Assembly: GCA_018105865.1 (NCBI GenBank)
Contig: CM030859.1
Span: 4,640,343 to 4,704,342 of the forward strand
Length of the DNA: 64,000 nt
Reading direction: 5' to 3'
From: Metaphire vulgaris
Lineage: Eukaryota; Annelida; Clitellata; Crassiclitellata; Megascolecidae
Within the stretch, counting starts at the first letter, position 1. Every line of letters starts with the position of its first letter. This document shows, piece by piece, positions 1 to 12,052 of the stretch. Both the position numbers and the translations under genes were made by a program. Below the pieces are notes generated by a model. The model saw nothing but the letters and a program-made list of their open reading frames with translations. It did no database searches and was not told the DNA's origin.

Positions 1-50
1 AGGAGCATAGTAAGCACCCTGAATGGAGCATGGGAAACCTTTACCTTTAC
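1..50 (+). mobile_element. SINE 3' end fragment
   Basis: GAGCATGGGAAACCTTTACC with a TTTACC repeat matches the 3' end of the SINE copies at 12521 and 34795. It is cut by the window edge. Confidence 0.35.
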
Positions 51-59
51 CTAGTTTGC

Positions 60-150
60 CATTGCTTTCTCTAGACCCACATTTTACCTTCGCAGCTCCA
101 CCTTGATCATTAGAACTGATGCTATAAAAGTGCATAATTATCATTAATAG
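60..150 (+). mobile_element. LINE 3' tail fragment
   Basis: The stretch TCATTAGAACTGATGCTATA followed by AAAGTGCATAATTATCATTA matches the tails at 52455-52500 and 55545-55597. The coding part is absent. Confidence 0.4.
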
Positions 151-292
151 CTAATAGAATTGATGAAAATCAGAACTTCAAGTGGTTCTACAAATGGAAT
201 CATGCACTTGTTATTGTCATTCTTTCAGGTGAAGATTGCTAAAGTACCATTGATTTTGACCCTTGTCGTGCCCATGGGCTATGCAAATTATC

Positions 293-293
293 T

Positions 294-370
<77 letters not shown>

Positions 371-383
371 ATAATAATACTAC

Positions 384-478
<95 letters not shown>

Positions 479-479
479 G
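293..479 (+). repeat. ACT/AAT trinucleotide microsatellite
   Basis: About 75 bases of (ACT)n followed by about 110 bases of (AAT)n, nearly uninterrupted. Confidence 0.97.
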
Positions 480-804
480 TTCAACTTTGAGTGGGTGCTT
501 TCAAGGCGATATTCAAATAGATTGCCCTGAAAAGTCTCATTTAACATTAATAATTTATTACACTGGTCAACAGTGAAAATGTTGCTGACTTTAAAAAGGT
601 CATAAAAATGTATTATTTTGGTGTCCTGAACACGAATATGACTTTCAAAATGTTTTATTGGCTCTCGTTTTGAAGATATTTTATGTAGCTCATTTTTTAA
701 AGTTTCATCGTGCAAATTTATCCAGCAGGATTGTAACCAGATTGTAAATAAGCCTTAAATTATGTAATATTGCATCACATTGCATAATACAATCCTACTT
801 TCAG

Positions 805-1135
805 AGTCTTTCTCGATAATGCTAAGGCAGAAAGCTACACGGAACTAGTAGAAGACTTGCTGATGTATCGTAAACTTTGTCGCAACAATATGCCTCTAAA
901 GATACACTTCCTTAATTTCCATCTGGATTTCTTTCCTGGCAACTTTGGTATGGTTAGTGATGAACATGGCGAACGTATTCGTCAAGAAATTGCAACAATG
1001 CAACAAAAAATACTAGGAACATGGTCAACTATCATGCTGGCTGACTTCTGCTCGACACCGCCTCGAGATGCTCCCGAACAGCGGTACAAGAGACAGGCAA
1101 AGAAATTTGAATTAGTAAGACATAATATAATTATT
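805..1135 (+). pseudogene. Transposon-associated coding fragment (KIHFL..HLDFFP type)
   Basis: After a TTTCAG acceptor-like site, an open frame reads VFLDNAKAESYTELVEDLL, then MPLKIHFLNFHLDFFPGNFG, VSDEHGERIRQEIATMQQK and STIMLADFC. From memory this motif order recurs in many uncharacterised, multicopy invertebrate proteins that look transposon-derived. There is no start codon for the whole segment and it stops at 1136-1138, so it is a fragment or single exon. Confidence 0.5.
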
Positions 1136-1139
1136 TAGC

Positions 1140-1926
1140 CTGGTTGTATTTATTATTATGGTTGTCAAGCATGGCGCATTAATCGACGTTCATGGCTTCC
1201 GCTTTGCATTTTGTATCTGTCCCACTGTAGTAAGAAGTAAGAAAGTACAACAGCAACAGTCCAGGCCTTTCTCCGGCGACTTATAATCTGTAGAAGACGT
1301 AAAATAAAGGTATTATTGTGCGACGAAAACGACAAAACAACGAAATCGCGGCATTCGATCGAAATCATGTCTTCTAGTCGAATTTCTAAAGACATAGCAC
1401 ACTATGGGCCTATGGCCTATCAATACCATACAAGAATCTTCAGTCAGTCGTGAATTTCGGCACCAAACTGATTTTCTTAGCCCAAGTACAAAGACCGTAT
1501 GAAACCACTGGCTTAAAGAGTTGCATTGGTTGTAAGCTCATGAGTGAATCTACCGCAGACTGGCAACAGTGATCGAAGTCTGTTTAACTCTTCTTCGTTG
1601 AATACAAGCTCAATTATTTGGAGCAGTTTGCCTTCGGACTTTACATCACAAGACTCAATAAAGTTCTTACAGTGGAAATTGAAAACTTGTCTCATCAGAC
1701 TATAATATAAGTGACATTAAATTAATAATTTAATTATTGTCAATAATTTGTACACTTAGGCTTAAATTGCTTTTACATTTTTACATTTGGTTTAAATTCG
1801 CTAGATGTTTTGGCCTCGCAACGACACCTTTATTAAGCGTTTCCAGTTAATTATAAAAGTAGGACAAGCGCTATACTTAGTTTTGTGGGGAAAATGTGCA
1901 GCTGTCTGCGTCTATGGGAGGACATT

Positions 1927-1929
<3 letters not shown>
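1140..1929. other. No gene seen
   Basis: I find only short accidental open frames and no recognisable repeat in this stretch. Confidence 0.5.

Positions 1930-2011
<82 letters not shown>
1930..2011 (+). repeat. TTA microsatellite at a LINE tail
   Basis: Pure (TTA)n, adjoining the 3' tail of the minus-strand LINE at 2068-2699. Confidence 0.97.
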
Positions 2012-2014
<3 letters not shown>

Positions 2015-2067
2015 GATTTATTTATGTGGTAACTCGTCCGAACGAACTGCGTGAACACATTACAAAG

Positions 2068-2699
2068 TTACAGATAACTCGTGCGATATAACCAGGTTTT
2101 AAGTCTCTCTTTGAAAGTATCCAAGGTCGTAGAGAGCTGTATTGATGGCGGTAGACAATTCCATGCCCGAGCCGCGGCCGCGGGAAATGCTCGATCCCCG
2201 ACGGTTCGGAGGCGCATCCTCAGGACCCAATAAGGCGGATTCAATCTTTGCCGGCTTGCGTGGTCAGCCACTCGTGATAGTTAGGTATTCTGGACCGGCT
2301 CCATTCAGGCAACGGAAGGTCAATGTTGCCAGCTTGAAATGGATCCGCTCTGGCACAGACAACCAGTGCAGATCGCGTAGCAGCGGAGTTTGATCGCCTA
2401 ATGAGGCCTGGCATATCACTCGCGCAGCAGCGTTCAGGACGGACTGGAGACGGTTATGTAGGTATTTCTGTAGTCCAGCGAGAGTTGCATTGCCGTAGTC
2501 TAATTTGGACAGCACCAGTGCAAAGACCAGTGTTTTAAGACCATTGGCAGACACTGATCGACGGATACTCCTGATCAGCCGCAGGGCTTTGAAGCACCCT
2601 GCCACTACATTTGCCACATGTGACTTCATTGATAACGTACTGTCAAGATATATACCTAAATTCCGCACGATCGACACCGGTTGCACTTCCGTTCCATGA
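2068..2699 (-). mobile_element. LINE 3' end: reverse-transcriptase C-terminus (CR1/L2-like)
   Basis: Two overlapping minus frames, shifted near 2268, encode VSIVRNLGIYLDSTLSMKSH, LVFALVLSKLDYGNATLAGL, then GDRAFPAAAARAWNCLPPSI and TLDTFKERLKTWLY. These are the conserved thumb and C-terminal segments of non-LTR retrotransposon ORF2 proteins. The copy is 5'-truncated near 2700. The 3' tail runs into a TTA array (1930-2011). Confidence 0.8.
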
Positions 2700-3290
2700 T
2701 TTCAGTGATTCAGTTATTTACTCGAACTCTTAGACAGTTCGTCCATTCATTATATTATTAGGAGATTAAATCATTCCGAAGTCAAAGCAAAAATAATGAA
2801 GAGGCGTCTCTCTTGTATTTGTTCGTCTGTGGAGTTTCATCTTTTGGCAATTAGCATTGATATTGCGTTGTGTGTGTTATGGCAAATTTACAAAGCCATG
2901 CATTTCTTCCATTGCGGTGAATATTAGAACCACATCGTATACTGATTGATGTGTGTGATCTAGAAGCTACGATTCTGCGTTGTCTCTGAGTGAATATCAA
3001 ACAGTTTTGGATCAGAGAATTTAAAATGTGGAGTAAAGACACTTTTTCACTCTTTTGCTTAGGCTTAGCTAGAAAAATTAAAATTCTTGTAGCAGAAGAG
3101 GACAGATTTCATAAGGCATGTGCTCTCGTCTTCAGGCCCGTTCCCTCTTCCATTACTGTACTTCATTAGCAAATTTATGTAATGACTGATTTCAAATTTT
3201 GAATTGATATATAAAAATGAAAATAAGTACTCGCGAGTCGCTAAAGTACCGTCAAATCTGACGCAAAATCGAGAATATCACAAAAGCTAT
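2700..3290. other. No gene seen
   Basis: AT-rich sequence without a convincing exon or a repeat that I can delimit. Confidence 0.5.
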
Positions 3291-3300
3291 GAGCCTGTGG

Positions 3301-3492
3301 GAGTGTTTAATCGAGACTCCTGGACTCCGGGGGAAACTGAAAAATCCGGGAGGGGAACTGACAAAGTCGGGGGAATTCTGCTAGGGGCCGCTGTTAGTCC
3401 ATGTAGTATTCCAAAATTTCCGGGGGGAATTTGAAATTTTCGGGTGGAGAAAGGGCAATTTTCCACCCGGAAACGGCCTAGATTAAACACTG
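3301..3492 (+). mobile_element. hAT-type MITE, GTGTTTA(A/T)TC family
   Basis: Ends are inverted (AGTGTTTAATC and GATTAAACACT). It is flanked by imperfect 8-bp repeats GCCTGTGG/GCCAATGG (6 of 8). Same family as 6457-6637. Confidence 0.65.
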
Positions 3493-3625
3493 GCCAATGG
3501 TGGACTGTGGGGGCCACAGTCTCCTTCGCACCTGCCCCTCCCCTCCCAAACCAGTTCCTCATCCCGAGATTTCCAAGCCAGTTAAGATTGCAGAGAGATT
3601 GCGCGTTCAATTAAGGCTACAAGAG

Positions 3626-3764
3626 CACGGGCGTAGCCCCCCACAAAAATCAGGCTACCTTTAAGTTTTTAATGTGTTTTTAAAGATTTTCAACGTTTTT
3701 AAGATTTATAACCTCTCAAATCATATTATACCCCACCCCAATCAAATTCCTGGCTACGCCCCTG
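3626..3764 (+). mobile_element. hAT-type MITE, GGGGCGTAGCC family
   Basis: The 139-bp element has inverted ends (CACGGGCGTAGCC and GGCTACGCCCCTG) and a perfect 8-bp target duplication TACAAGAG on both sides. Related copies are 8627-8800 and 61084-61256. Confidence 0.88.
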
Positions 3765-3969
3765 TACAAGAGAAAGTTTCTTTCCAGGTCTTTCCTCCCC
3801 ACAGCGAGGCTAACTTTTAACGCATGCATAAGTGCATATCCGCCTTAGCCTGGATTCGGGACCTCTGGATTACAACCTCGATTCATCACGACAAAGATCA
3901 CGATTACGATTATTTACTGAAGCGAACATCGACTGGTGCTGATGTACTACTACAATGGCGCTAAAGAAG

Positions 3970-3970
3970 T

Positions 3971-4032
<62 letters not shown>
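3970..4032 (+). repeat. CTA microsatellite
   Basis: Uninterrupted (CTA)n of about 60 bases. Confidence 0.95.
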
Positions 4033-4033
<1 letters not shown>

Positions 4034-4412
4034 AATGCAATATTTCGCGAAAGTCACTGACGAATATTCGATTTTCGGATCTGATTTTCGCCGGCAAAAT
4101 AATTGTTTTTTTCTCGAACGTCTTAAGCGCAAGAAACGGGAAGATAAAATAAGAGTTTCTTGATATTCTCATGTATCAATGTCTTCGTATTATTATCTGG
4201 GAGTCTATTGGGCACCAATGCATAATAAATTACCAATATCTCTGTATCTATCTCCCATAAACGTTCGACGGCAGTGATAGTAAACTGAGACTGCTGGCGT
4301 CAGACAGAATAATTAATTATTAGCCGTAAGTGTTGTCGCTGTCAGTTTTAGAAATCCAGGAGACTGCTTTAGAAGCGTCAGTGATAGAAAGAAAGACGAC
4401 GGGTTACTTCTT

Positions 4413-4454
4413 TGATGATGATGATGATGATGACGACGACGAAGATGATGATGA
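4413..4454 (+). repeat. GAT/GAC microsatellite
   Basis: (GATGAT...GACGAC) run encoding poly-Asp in one frame. There is no sign that it is part of a gene. Confidence 0.85.
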
Positions 4455-4535
4455 GGGTGATTTATTTCAACTCAACTCAAAAGTGGTTACATGCAAAATA
4501 CCAAAGTACATTAAATAACAGAGCAAAATAGGACC

Positions 4536-4850
4536 TTATTTATTTATTTATTGACAATTTATATAGCACAGTAGGCAAGGCTAAGGCCTACAACAAAAGC
4601 GCTTAACACAGTTCATATCCAATATTAAATAAATGTGTCTTCAAATTTCTAATGAAAAGTCCAGCTGAGACTGCTCCAGTCACATTGTCTGGAAGAGAGT
4701 TCCACAGGGCGGGATTCCCCCGCACGAATGATCTTTCCCCAAACTTAGGGGTCTTGGACGGGGGAGGGACCAACAACTGCACTCTCCGACTGGACCTTGA
4801 GAACCGATCTCCTCTCGATCAAAGTCGATCTTCGTACAAGTACAGTTAGA
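4536..4850 (-). mobile_element. LINE 3' end fragment
   Basis: The minus strand encodes FGERSFVRGNPALWNSLPDN and FIRNLKTHLFNIGYEL, a reverse-transcriptase C-terminus, then a tail ending in a short AAAT repeat. It is the same family as 44705-44938. Confidence 0.7.
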
Positions 4851-5061
4851 TAATCAGGACAAAGTGGATCGTGTAAAGCCCGAAACGTAAGCCAACAGCG
4901 CTATCAAGCTAGCCTTAATTATGTTGACTGCCCATCTACGATTTCATCTATTGTTTGTATTATGCGCATCGCATAGTTCTTTGTATCGAGTCATCACGGT
5001 TTTTCTGTAAGAACCGTCCAAAGAGAGAGTTGACGCCGTCAACACAAGCTCTAGTTTGGCA

Positions 5062-5157
5062 TCATCATGATCATCATCTCGTCGTCATCGTCATCAGCAT
5101 CGTCATCATCATCATCATCATCATCATCGTGGTCATCATCAACATCATCATAATCTA

Positions 5158-5212
<55 letters not shown>

Positions 5213-5412
5213 CCACCACCACCATCATCATCTATCCATTATCATCACCATCATATATCCATTGTCATCATCATTATCATCATCATCATCATCATCATCA
5301 TTATCATCATCGTTATCATCATCTATCCATTATTATCATCATCATCATTATCATCATCATCATTATCATCGTCATTATCATCACCTATCCATCATCATCA
5401 TCATAATCATCA
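5062..5412 (+). repeat. Interrupted ATC array
   Basis: About 350 bases of (ATC)n broken by CACC and CTATCC units that themselves recur (TCTATCCAT about every 50-70 bases), giving a higher-order pattern. Confidence 0.93.
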
Positions 5413-5429
5413 AAATCGACTACGAATTG

Positions 5430-5930
5430 AATATTCGTTTCTAGTCTTCATTTTGACGATTCCATTTATTCGCCTTTTACTATCTTTAGTCAGACGTGCA
5501 AGCAGCAAATTTTCAAGAATCAAGACAGAATCAAGTGGGAAAAAACAATTCAAACTGCGATCGCAAACAGAAGTAAATAGAAAAAGAAGCATAAGGACGA
5601 GAAACAAGAGAAGAAGCAGAGGAGAAATAAAAATAAACTTCGAGCGACAAACAATTGTCCGATCGTAAGCAACAAAATGAAGCAAATGCATAAAGATCAT
5701 CGTATCGGTCGAAATCGTCCATAAAATGCTGAGACTTGTTTCACTTTGGACAAATAATTGGAAAACAACAACGTTTTAAATCATTCCGCTATCGTACAAC
5801 GGTGAATCACTTTAAAATGGCAATCTTATCTTAGCGTAATCGCTATAAGCATAATACAACGCAGCACAACTGCTTCAGTCGTTGGGAGATTTGTGTGAGC
5901 AACTGAATTGAAAGAAGTTGTAAGCGCTAC
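5430..5930. other. No gene seen
   Basis: Unique-looking sequence rich in Lys/Arg codons on the plus strand. No splice-bounded exon could be supported. Confidence 0.45.
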
Positions 5931-6261
5931 CAGTGGCGGTTCCAGGATTTCTTGGTGGGGGGATGAATGAATTCATAGAAAGTTGGTGGGGGATGAAAAT
6001 AGAATAGAAAGTTGGTGGGGGATGAAAGTAGAAGGAAAAAATCAATAAACTTTGCCGAAAAAGGCTGAAAAAAGGGAATTGTATCCCTAATTGTACTACA
6101 ATTTTACCGAAAATATAGAAGTTGACAAGCCAAAAAAAGGTCATCCCCAATTAGTTTTACTAGACTTTTACTCAAAAATAGGTTTACACAAGCAAAAACA
6201 TAACCTCCGAAAGTCCGGTGGGGATGCACCCCCACTCATCGCCCACGTGGAACCGCCATTG
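5931..6261 (+). mobile_element. hAT-type MITE, CAGTGGCGGTTCC family
   Basis: Ends are CAGTGGCGGTTCCA and TGGAACCGCCATTG, with 8-bp flanks AGCGCTAC/GGCACTAC (6 of 8). It contains GACAAGCCAAAAAAAGGTCA. Sister copies: 15346-15652, 49875-50174, 56472-56769. Confidence 0.82.
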
Positions 6262-6456
6262 GGCACTACAGGCAGCATGGCATTGTTTGAGACAACGGGG
6301 AAAATTCTTAGTGACTGCCAAATGTGCCCATTGATCTGTCTATTCTCTAAGAGTCTAAGTAAATAGCAAGGAGAAGGAAGAACTTGGGAGTTGGCACTCT
6401 CCCCTCTCCACTGATGAGTCTCTCAACTACGGTTGAACTACCACTCTGGTTGTAGA

Positions 6457-6637
6457 CAGTGTTTATTCTAGGCCTTCTCTGGAGGGGAATTTCCCCGCCT
6501 AGTTTTAAAATTCCCCAATTTTTTTTATATGTTGGCTGGGGATGGAAATTTCCCCTCCAAAAGTGTGGAGACTCAGACTTTGCCCCCCCCCAAACATTTC
6601 AAAACCCCCAATGTCAAGGTGGCTAGAATAAACACTG
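6457..6637 (+). mobile_element. hAT-type MITE, GTGTTTA(A/T)TC family
   Basis: The 181-bp element has inverted ends CAGTGTTTATTCTAG and CTAGAATAAACACTG and flanks GTTGTAGA/GTTGTAGG (7 of 8). Confidence 0.85.
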
Positions 6638-6962
6638 GTTGTAGGACACATTTTGTTTAAGACTTTTCGAAACTAATTATTCACGCAAATTCCAAGATAT
6701 TGAGCTGGGTTCTGTGATCGAAATATAAGACAGTTCGATTTTTGCAGATTTGAATTAACTGCTCCATACTGACGTTCTCTAGTTCAACGCATCGAGGAAC
6801 TCTGCAAATGAAAAGCTCTCATGTGTGTGTGTTATCATACTTATCTACCATTTCGAAAGTGTTTCCTGTCCTTTATCACTCTGTCTTAACGTTTCAATTC
6901 ACAGAACACATTGGCTTCAAGCGTCTTTCTATATGACGCCCTCTTCGATCGCTCATCTCTTT

Positions 6963-6965
<3 letters not shown>

Positions 6966-7033
<68 letters not shown>

Positions 7034-7180
7034 GTCTCTGTCTCTGTCTGTCCGTCTTTCTCTCTCTGTCTCTGGCTCTCTGTCTCTCTGTATCTCTCTC
7101 TCTCTCTGTCTCTCCCTCTCTTTGTCTATCTGTCTGTATCTCTCTCTCTTCTCTTCTCTCTGTTTCTTTCTTTCTCGGCT
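6966..7180 (+). repeat. TC/TCTG microsatellite
   Basis: Long (CT)n passing into (TCTG)n and degenerate CT-rich sequence. Open frames here are repeat artefacts. Confidence 0.95.
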
Positions 7181-7199
7181 CACGATTAAGGTACCCGAG

Positions 7200-8626
7200 G
7201 CCGAGTCAGACTTTATTGAATAGCACCTCGTGGCCGAAGAGCTGGCGCTGGTACAATCAAGAATTGTGGGGCCTGTTTTAAAAGGCCAGTTTTCCATTTG
7301 CTAAAGTTAAAATTTAATGGCTTCAACCCCTCCCCGTTAGTCAGGCACTACCCCCACTGACGGTTAAAATGTTGGTTGTTTCCCAACTGTCCCTCTTCCT
7401 AAACTAGTGATCAAAGGATTTAGTCTGGAAATAGCCCCCCCCCCCCGCGCGCTGTGTTTGAAACATCGAGCGCTGAGACGCGTAATTTTCCAGGTCTCTA
7501 TATATGCTGCATGTTTTGAGATATATTAAAGGCATCGATTTCTGCAGAATTGCAAAACCTCCGGAGTCCATTAAGCGACGTGGTCTTGGACTGCGCTCTC
7601 TTAGATTAGCAATTGATCTCCGATGCTCTCTTCTGCTAATTCATTTCGTTTCCTATAATTATATTAGTGAGATGTTTGCCAGCGAGGGAAGCGCAGAAGA
7701 TTAAAAGTAATAAAGTCAAATAAGGTCGCAATTGAATTCCTTCTGACGGTTTCCTGTTCGACCAGAAACAGAATTTTCCAGTCGACTGCAGTCGCATTTG
7801 CAGCTGATTACTATGACCGAGTTTTTGGACAAGTGAAAAAAACCCTTCGCGTGGCTAACTTATCCCATTCGGTGTAAAATTTATTCTAACTCGTTAACGT
7901 TGAATCTGTTCGACTTTACTACATGGTTATGATTGATCTTCGACTATTTCTTCCCTTCTCTTTTTCTATCAGGATAAACAGTTTTATCTTTCGATCAAAT
8001 TACACACACACACACACACACACACGGTTACGGACGAGGTCATTCCAGTTTCATGTTCCTCTTCATCTTACTTATTTTCGTCGCCCACCCCACCTCAGCT
8101 GAGGCAACAACTGTTTACGAAAGAACTTGCCACAAGAATTATGGCGTCTTCCTTTTGCGGTAATAATATTTCGAACCCGAACGTAATTTGATTCTACGTG
8201 TACACGCATATATATATATATAATCGATACATCAGACGAATTTTCCAATCAATGAGATCAATCTATCGATATGATTTCGATAGAAAAAACACATATCCTC
8301 CTAGTTGGCACTAACCGACCACTCCATCACTCGAATTGCAAAGTAAGCCAGACCGAGGTTGCGTCGAGGCAGTGATGTTATTATGGCTAATATTGGTCAG
8401 AGTTCGATTTTCCGGAGTAAGTAGTTCTGCCAAACTGCTTTTTAAAAATCTGACATCGATCGATATCTGGTTAATATCCTGTAGAATTCTCCTCTCATTG
8501 ATAGAGCTTATAGGCTGTAGACTATCTTTGACGTCGCGATAGGCCTATCGCTCGGGTAATTAACTTGATGCATTTCTGGGCCGTTCTTGTCTGCTGACAT
8601 CTGCCTTTTTATTTGCTCTGTTTAGG
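7200..8626. other. No gene seen; short simple repeats
   Basis: Holds a poly-C run near 7434-7446, an (AC)n tract at 8003-8026 and a TATATA run near 8207-8222. No supported gene. Confidence 0.5.
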
Positions 8627-8800
8627 CACGGGTGTGGCGACGGGGTTGTATCGGTGTATATATACCCCCCAATCAGTTTACCTTAAAGTTTTTTATGTGA
8701 TTTATATGTGGTTATGTGTAGTTTATATGGTTTATAGTTAAGGTTTATACACCCCCCAATATTTATACCCTCCCAAATCAAATTCCTGGCTACGCCCCTG
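8627..8800 (+). mobile_element. hAT-type MITE, GGGGCGTAGCC family
   Basis: The 174-bp element ends GGCTACGCCCCTG with 8-bp flanks TGTTTAGG/TTTTTAGG (7 of 8). It carries a GTTTATATGGTTTATAG core also found, inverted, in 61084-61256. Confidence 0.82.
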
Positions 8801-9039
8801 TTTTTAGGATCAGGCAATCTGTCTGCCTGTAAATCTATATTTTATAGTTTATAATATTTATGCAGATTTTAGAGCAGCTAAATTATCAATTATTATAGGA
8901 AAAATTTGTTGTATATACAGGTATAGACTATGCTAGTATTGCTAAGGATTCTTCTCAGGCACCATTGATGGAAGGCATCCAGTTTCCTGATCATGGATGA
9001 GGTCAGAGTCCATGTTTCTACTACTTAGAGCAACACCGG

Positions 9040-9345
9040 AATTATATAAACTGCATACAGGTTACCCAGAACTAGAACACTGAAACTGGCAAGAGAGATT
9101 TCCCTATGGTACGTCCAAGATTTTGGAGCTCTCTTCCACTGTCTGTCGAACCTTCCAAAGACAGAGCTTTCAAATCTATACTTCAAGCTCATCTCTTTCC
9201 CATAGCTTCCTCTTCTTCTTCATTGCTGTTTCCACTGAGTGATATCTGGACTGACCTGGTCTTCTTCTGCAATTCGGATTTGGAGAAGCATCGATTGATT
9301 CTTCTGAGTATTATAAATGGCGCTATAAAATTGCATAGTTATTAA
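9040..9345 (+). mobile_element. LINE 3' end fragment
   Basis: Plus-strand frame KRDFPMVRPRFWSSLPLSVE then FKSILQAHLF is a reverse-transcriptase C-terminus. It is followed by the tail GGCGCTATAAAATTGCATAG. Confidence 0.72.
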
Positions 9346-9767
9346 TTACTGATTTTAACGACAGTGAAGACTCGCAATTATTGAAATGCGAACCCATCGT
9401 TCCGAAATTCGCTTCACCTCGAGTCACCTGTCAAAGAAGTGACGTCAATGAAATGGGAAACCTGGGAAAGGTAATTTCTTTCCATCTAGGTTATTTCCAT
9501 CTGCGTTTCCTTTGCACTCGCCATTGTAGTCGTTCAACCTTCTCTCGACGATGGTTGAGTGTGATTGTCATCGGAGATTGTTACCAGGAGTTGTGAGTTT
9601 CAAGCGATTATATGCGATCACATAGTTAGCAAATTTTCTAATGCGTCGCTTTTTCGGCCGCTTTTTCCACATATGCCAGTTCTGCACTAATATGCGGTAA
9701 TTTTATCCGCATTTTCGTTAAAATTATCACATATATATCCCATTACCCAATGATATATATGGGTATT

Positions 9768-10080
9768 AGGGGCTGTCCATTAATTATGTCAACAATTTTT
9801 GGGCAATTTTTGACCCCCTCCCCCTTGTCAACAACTGTCAACTTTCACTTACCTCCCCCATAATTACGTCAACAACTCTTGACCCCCAAAAAAATCAATG
9901 ACAGGTCCCAATAACAAGGTTAGCACTTTTGTGGTAATGACCTTTTTTCTTTTTTCCTCATTGAGTGTCAAAATGTGGTGGTGATGACCTTTTTTCTAAT
10001 GCTTTTTCCATTGTAATAAGTAGTATTCTATGAAATTTTCTGTTTTTTGATGGATAACACTGACCGGTAATCCACCTTAC
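9768..10080 (+). mobile_element. MITE with GGGGCTGTCCATTAATTA end (left part)
   Basis: Begins AGGGGCTGTCCATTAATTA, with GTCAACAACT and GACCCCC words repeated inside. The inner part matches 11690-12052 in the same orientation, so these are two copies rather than two ends of one. The right end is missing. Confidence 0.6.
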
Positions 10081-10127
10081 CCATAGCTATTTCAAGAAAG
10101 GTTAGGCGCATAAGTATAAGCAGGTAC

Positions 10128-10600
10128 CAGTGTTGTAATAAATACTTCACTGAAGTATTGAAATACTTTCATAAATACTTGGTTCTCATGTAGTATTTAA
10201 ATAGTATTTACATACTCAAATACCAGGGTAAGTATTTAAATACTGGCAGATAAGTTTTAAATACTTTTTAAAATACTTGATAATGTATTTGACACATGAT
10301 TCGCCACAACCGTATTTTTGTGTAAAGAAATGTTAGTTAAAGTTATTTCTAAAAATGTCAATGTAGGCCTACTTAATGTTCCACTTTCTAAACCATCAGT
10401 AAAGAAAATGTAAAAATGAACATTGCAGTAAATCAAAAGTATTTAAATTTCTTAAATACATCCAAATACTCTATGGTATTTAAATATTATTTACAGTAAA
10501 TACTTAATTTTGAATGGGTATTTCAAAACTTTCTTAAATACTGGACAAAGTATTTAAATAGTATTTAAATACTAAAGTATTTAAATACTTTACAACACTG
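10128..10600 (+). mobile_element. hAT-type MITE made of TTAAATACT words
   Basis: Ends are CAGTGTTGTAATAAATAC and GTATTTAAATACTTTACAAC followed by ACTG. Flanks GCAGGTAC/GCAGCTAC (7 of 8). The interior is filled with TATTTAAATACT units. A separate left-end fragment occurs at 19674. Confidence 0.85.
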
Positions 10601-11002
10601 GCAGCTACCACTGTACTACTTTCAAAAGCGCTACATAAATTTAGAGCTTTTATTCACTTACTTACTTACTTATTTACTTACCACGGAAGCCGTTGAAAGG
10701 AATATGCATTACTGTAAGGCATTCTTCGCTGATCTCTAACACAGAACACTTGCCAAGATATATTGTACATCTGCCTCAGGTCGTCCAGTGGCAAATTTCA
10801 CATTTTCCCACATATATAGAACCTCTGAGTCAAACATTTTCTGAAAAACTACTGCTCTAAAGTGACATGACGCAATTTCCGCATATATATGCGGGCTGAA
10901 GAAGACGCCAAAAAGGGCAATTTCCGCACTTCCCCCGCATATTTTGGGTCCCTGAATATTCCGCATATTTCCCGATAAATCGCCGCATGCAAACTCCCAG
11001 TC

Positions 11003-11300
11003 CTAATTACCAGTCGAGTGGGACAGTCGCTCCATCAGCCGCCGCGTCCATCTTCCAATGCTTCGGGTGACCGGCGAGATGACCGTCTTTAGGAAAATTG
11101 AATTCTTCGTTTTACGATCGCATCGTGTCCGCCTTTCCGTTCGGTTACACACTCGCGGCGCATAAAATCGCAGGACATCTTCACGTCGATGCACGTTTAA
11201 CAATTTCGGGTCGAAATAGTTGACATGCAGCACGCCTGTACCCATTGACCTCGTCAGAAGTAGTGATGACCGATCTCTCGTCACACCGCCCGCCTGTCTG
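11003..11300. other. Unexplained non-repetitive stretch
   Basis: The minus strand is open through here (segment HVNYFDPKLLNVHRREDVLR), followed by basic residues. I do not recognise it, and no good splice sites bound it. Confidence 0.25.
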
Positions 11301-11397
11301 TCTCTTTGTCTTATGTCCATCTTTCTGACTGTATGAATGTCTGCACATCTATTATATATATATACATATATAAATATAAATGTATATGCATGTATGT

Positions 11398-11586
11398 ATA
11401 TTTGTATGTATGTATGTATGTATGTATGTATGTATGTATGTATGTATGTATGCATGGACGTATGTATGTATGCGTGGATGTATGTATGCTTTGTATGTAT
11501 GCATGGAAGTGTATATGTAATTATGTATGTATGTTTGTATGTATGTTTGTATGTATGTTTGTATGTTTGCATGTTTGTATGCACGT

Positions 11587-11644
<58 letters not shown>

Positions 11645-11645
11645 A
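11398..11645 (+). repeat. TATG and CAT microsatellites
   Basis: (TATG)n with variants to about 11580, then (CAT)n at 11587-11645. Confidence 0.95.
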
Positions 11646-11689
11646 TAGCCATGGGTTCAGCGCACGTTGGAGTCTGATGCCATCATGTA

Positions 11690-12052
11690 CGACTTTTCAC
11701 TGACCCCCTCTCTTATAATTATGTCAAAAACTTTTGACCCACCCACCCTCCCCCAAGGTCATTGGCGCGTACCGTTAAAAAGTTGAGAAGGTTATTATTT
11801 TTGCACTGGTGAAACATTTTCCCTTTTCGCTCGTCAAGTGTCAAAACGTGGTGGTGATGACCTTTTTTTGCTTCGTAGGATTTTTTCCCTTGCAACAAAT
11901 AGTATTCAATAAAATTTCCTATTTTTTATTATTTGTAAAAATGAAATTTTTGACGTCAACTTTTTTTGACCCTCTCTTCCCCCCTGTCAACAACTATCTA
12001 ACTTTTTCGAACCCCTCCCCTATTTTGGTGACGTAATTAATGGACAGCCCCT
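11690..12052 (+). mobile_element. MITE with GGGGCTGTCC end (right part)
   Basis: Ends GACGTAATTAATGGACAGCC CCT, the inverse of the start at 9768. It shares GTGTCAAAA(A/C)GTGGTGGTGA and TAGTATTCAA..AAATTT with that copy. The left end is degraded. Confidence 0.6.

Larger units (their letters stand above)
9586..11003 (+). mobile_element. Composite DNA element enclosing other MITEs
   Basis: Candidate ends AGGAGTTGTGAGTTT and, inverted, GGACTGGGAGTTTGC with flanks TTGTTACC/TAATTACC (6 of 8). Both ends share ATATGCGG/CCGCATAT words. It encloses the elements at 9768 and 10128. Boundaries are tentative. Confidence 0.4.

Noticed and set aside
160..715. Long open frames of poly-Thr/Asn, poly-Leu/Ile or poly-Tyr
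   Set aside because: They are translations of trinucleotide microsatellites. The same happens at 5062-5412, 11306-11650, 14095-14424, 19638-20111 and 44801-45088.
6825..7297. Ser/Leu or Arg/Glu dipeptide-repeat proteins
   Set aside because: Artefacts of (TC)n/(GA)n repeats, as at 24121-24427, 29688-30178, 44072-44405 and 60666-61043.
9768..12052. A single 2.3-kb transposon bounded by GGGGCTGTCC inverted ends
   Set aside because: The two end regions share internal sequence in the same orientation, so they are two damaged copies rather than the two ends of one element.
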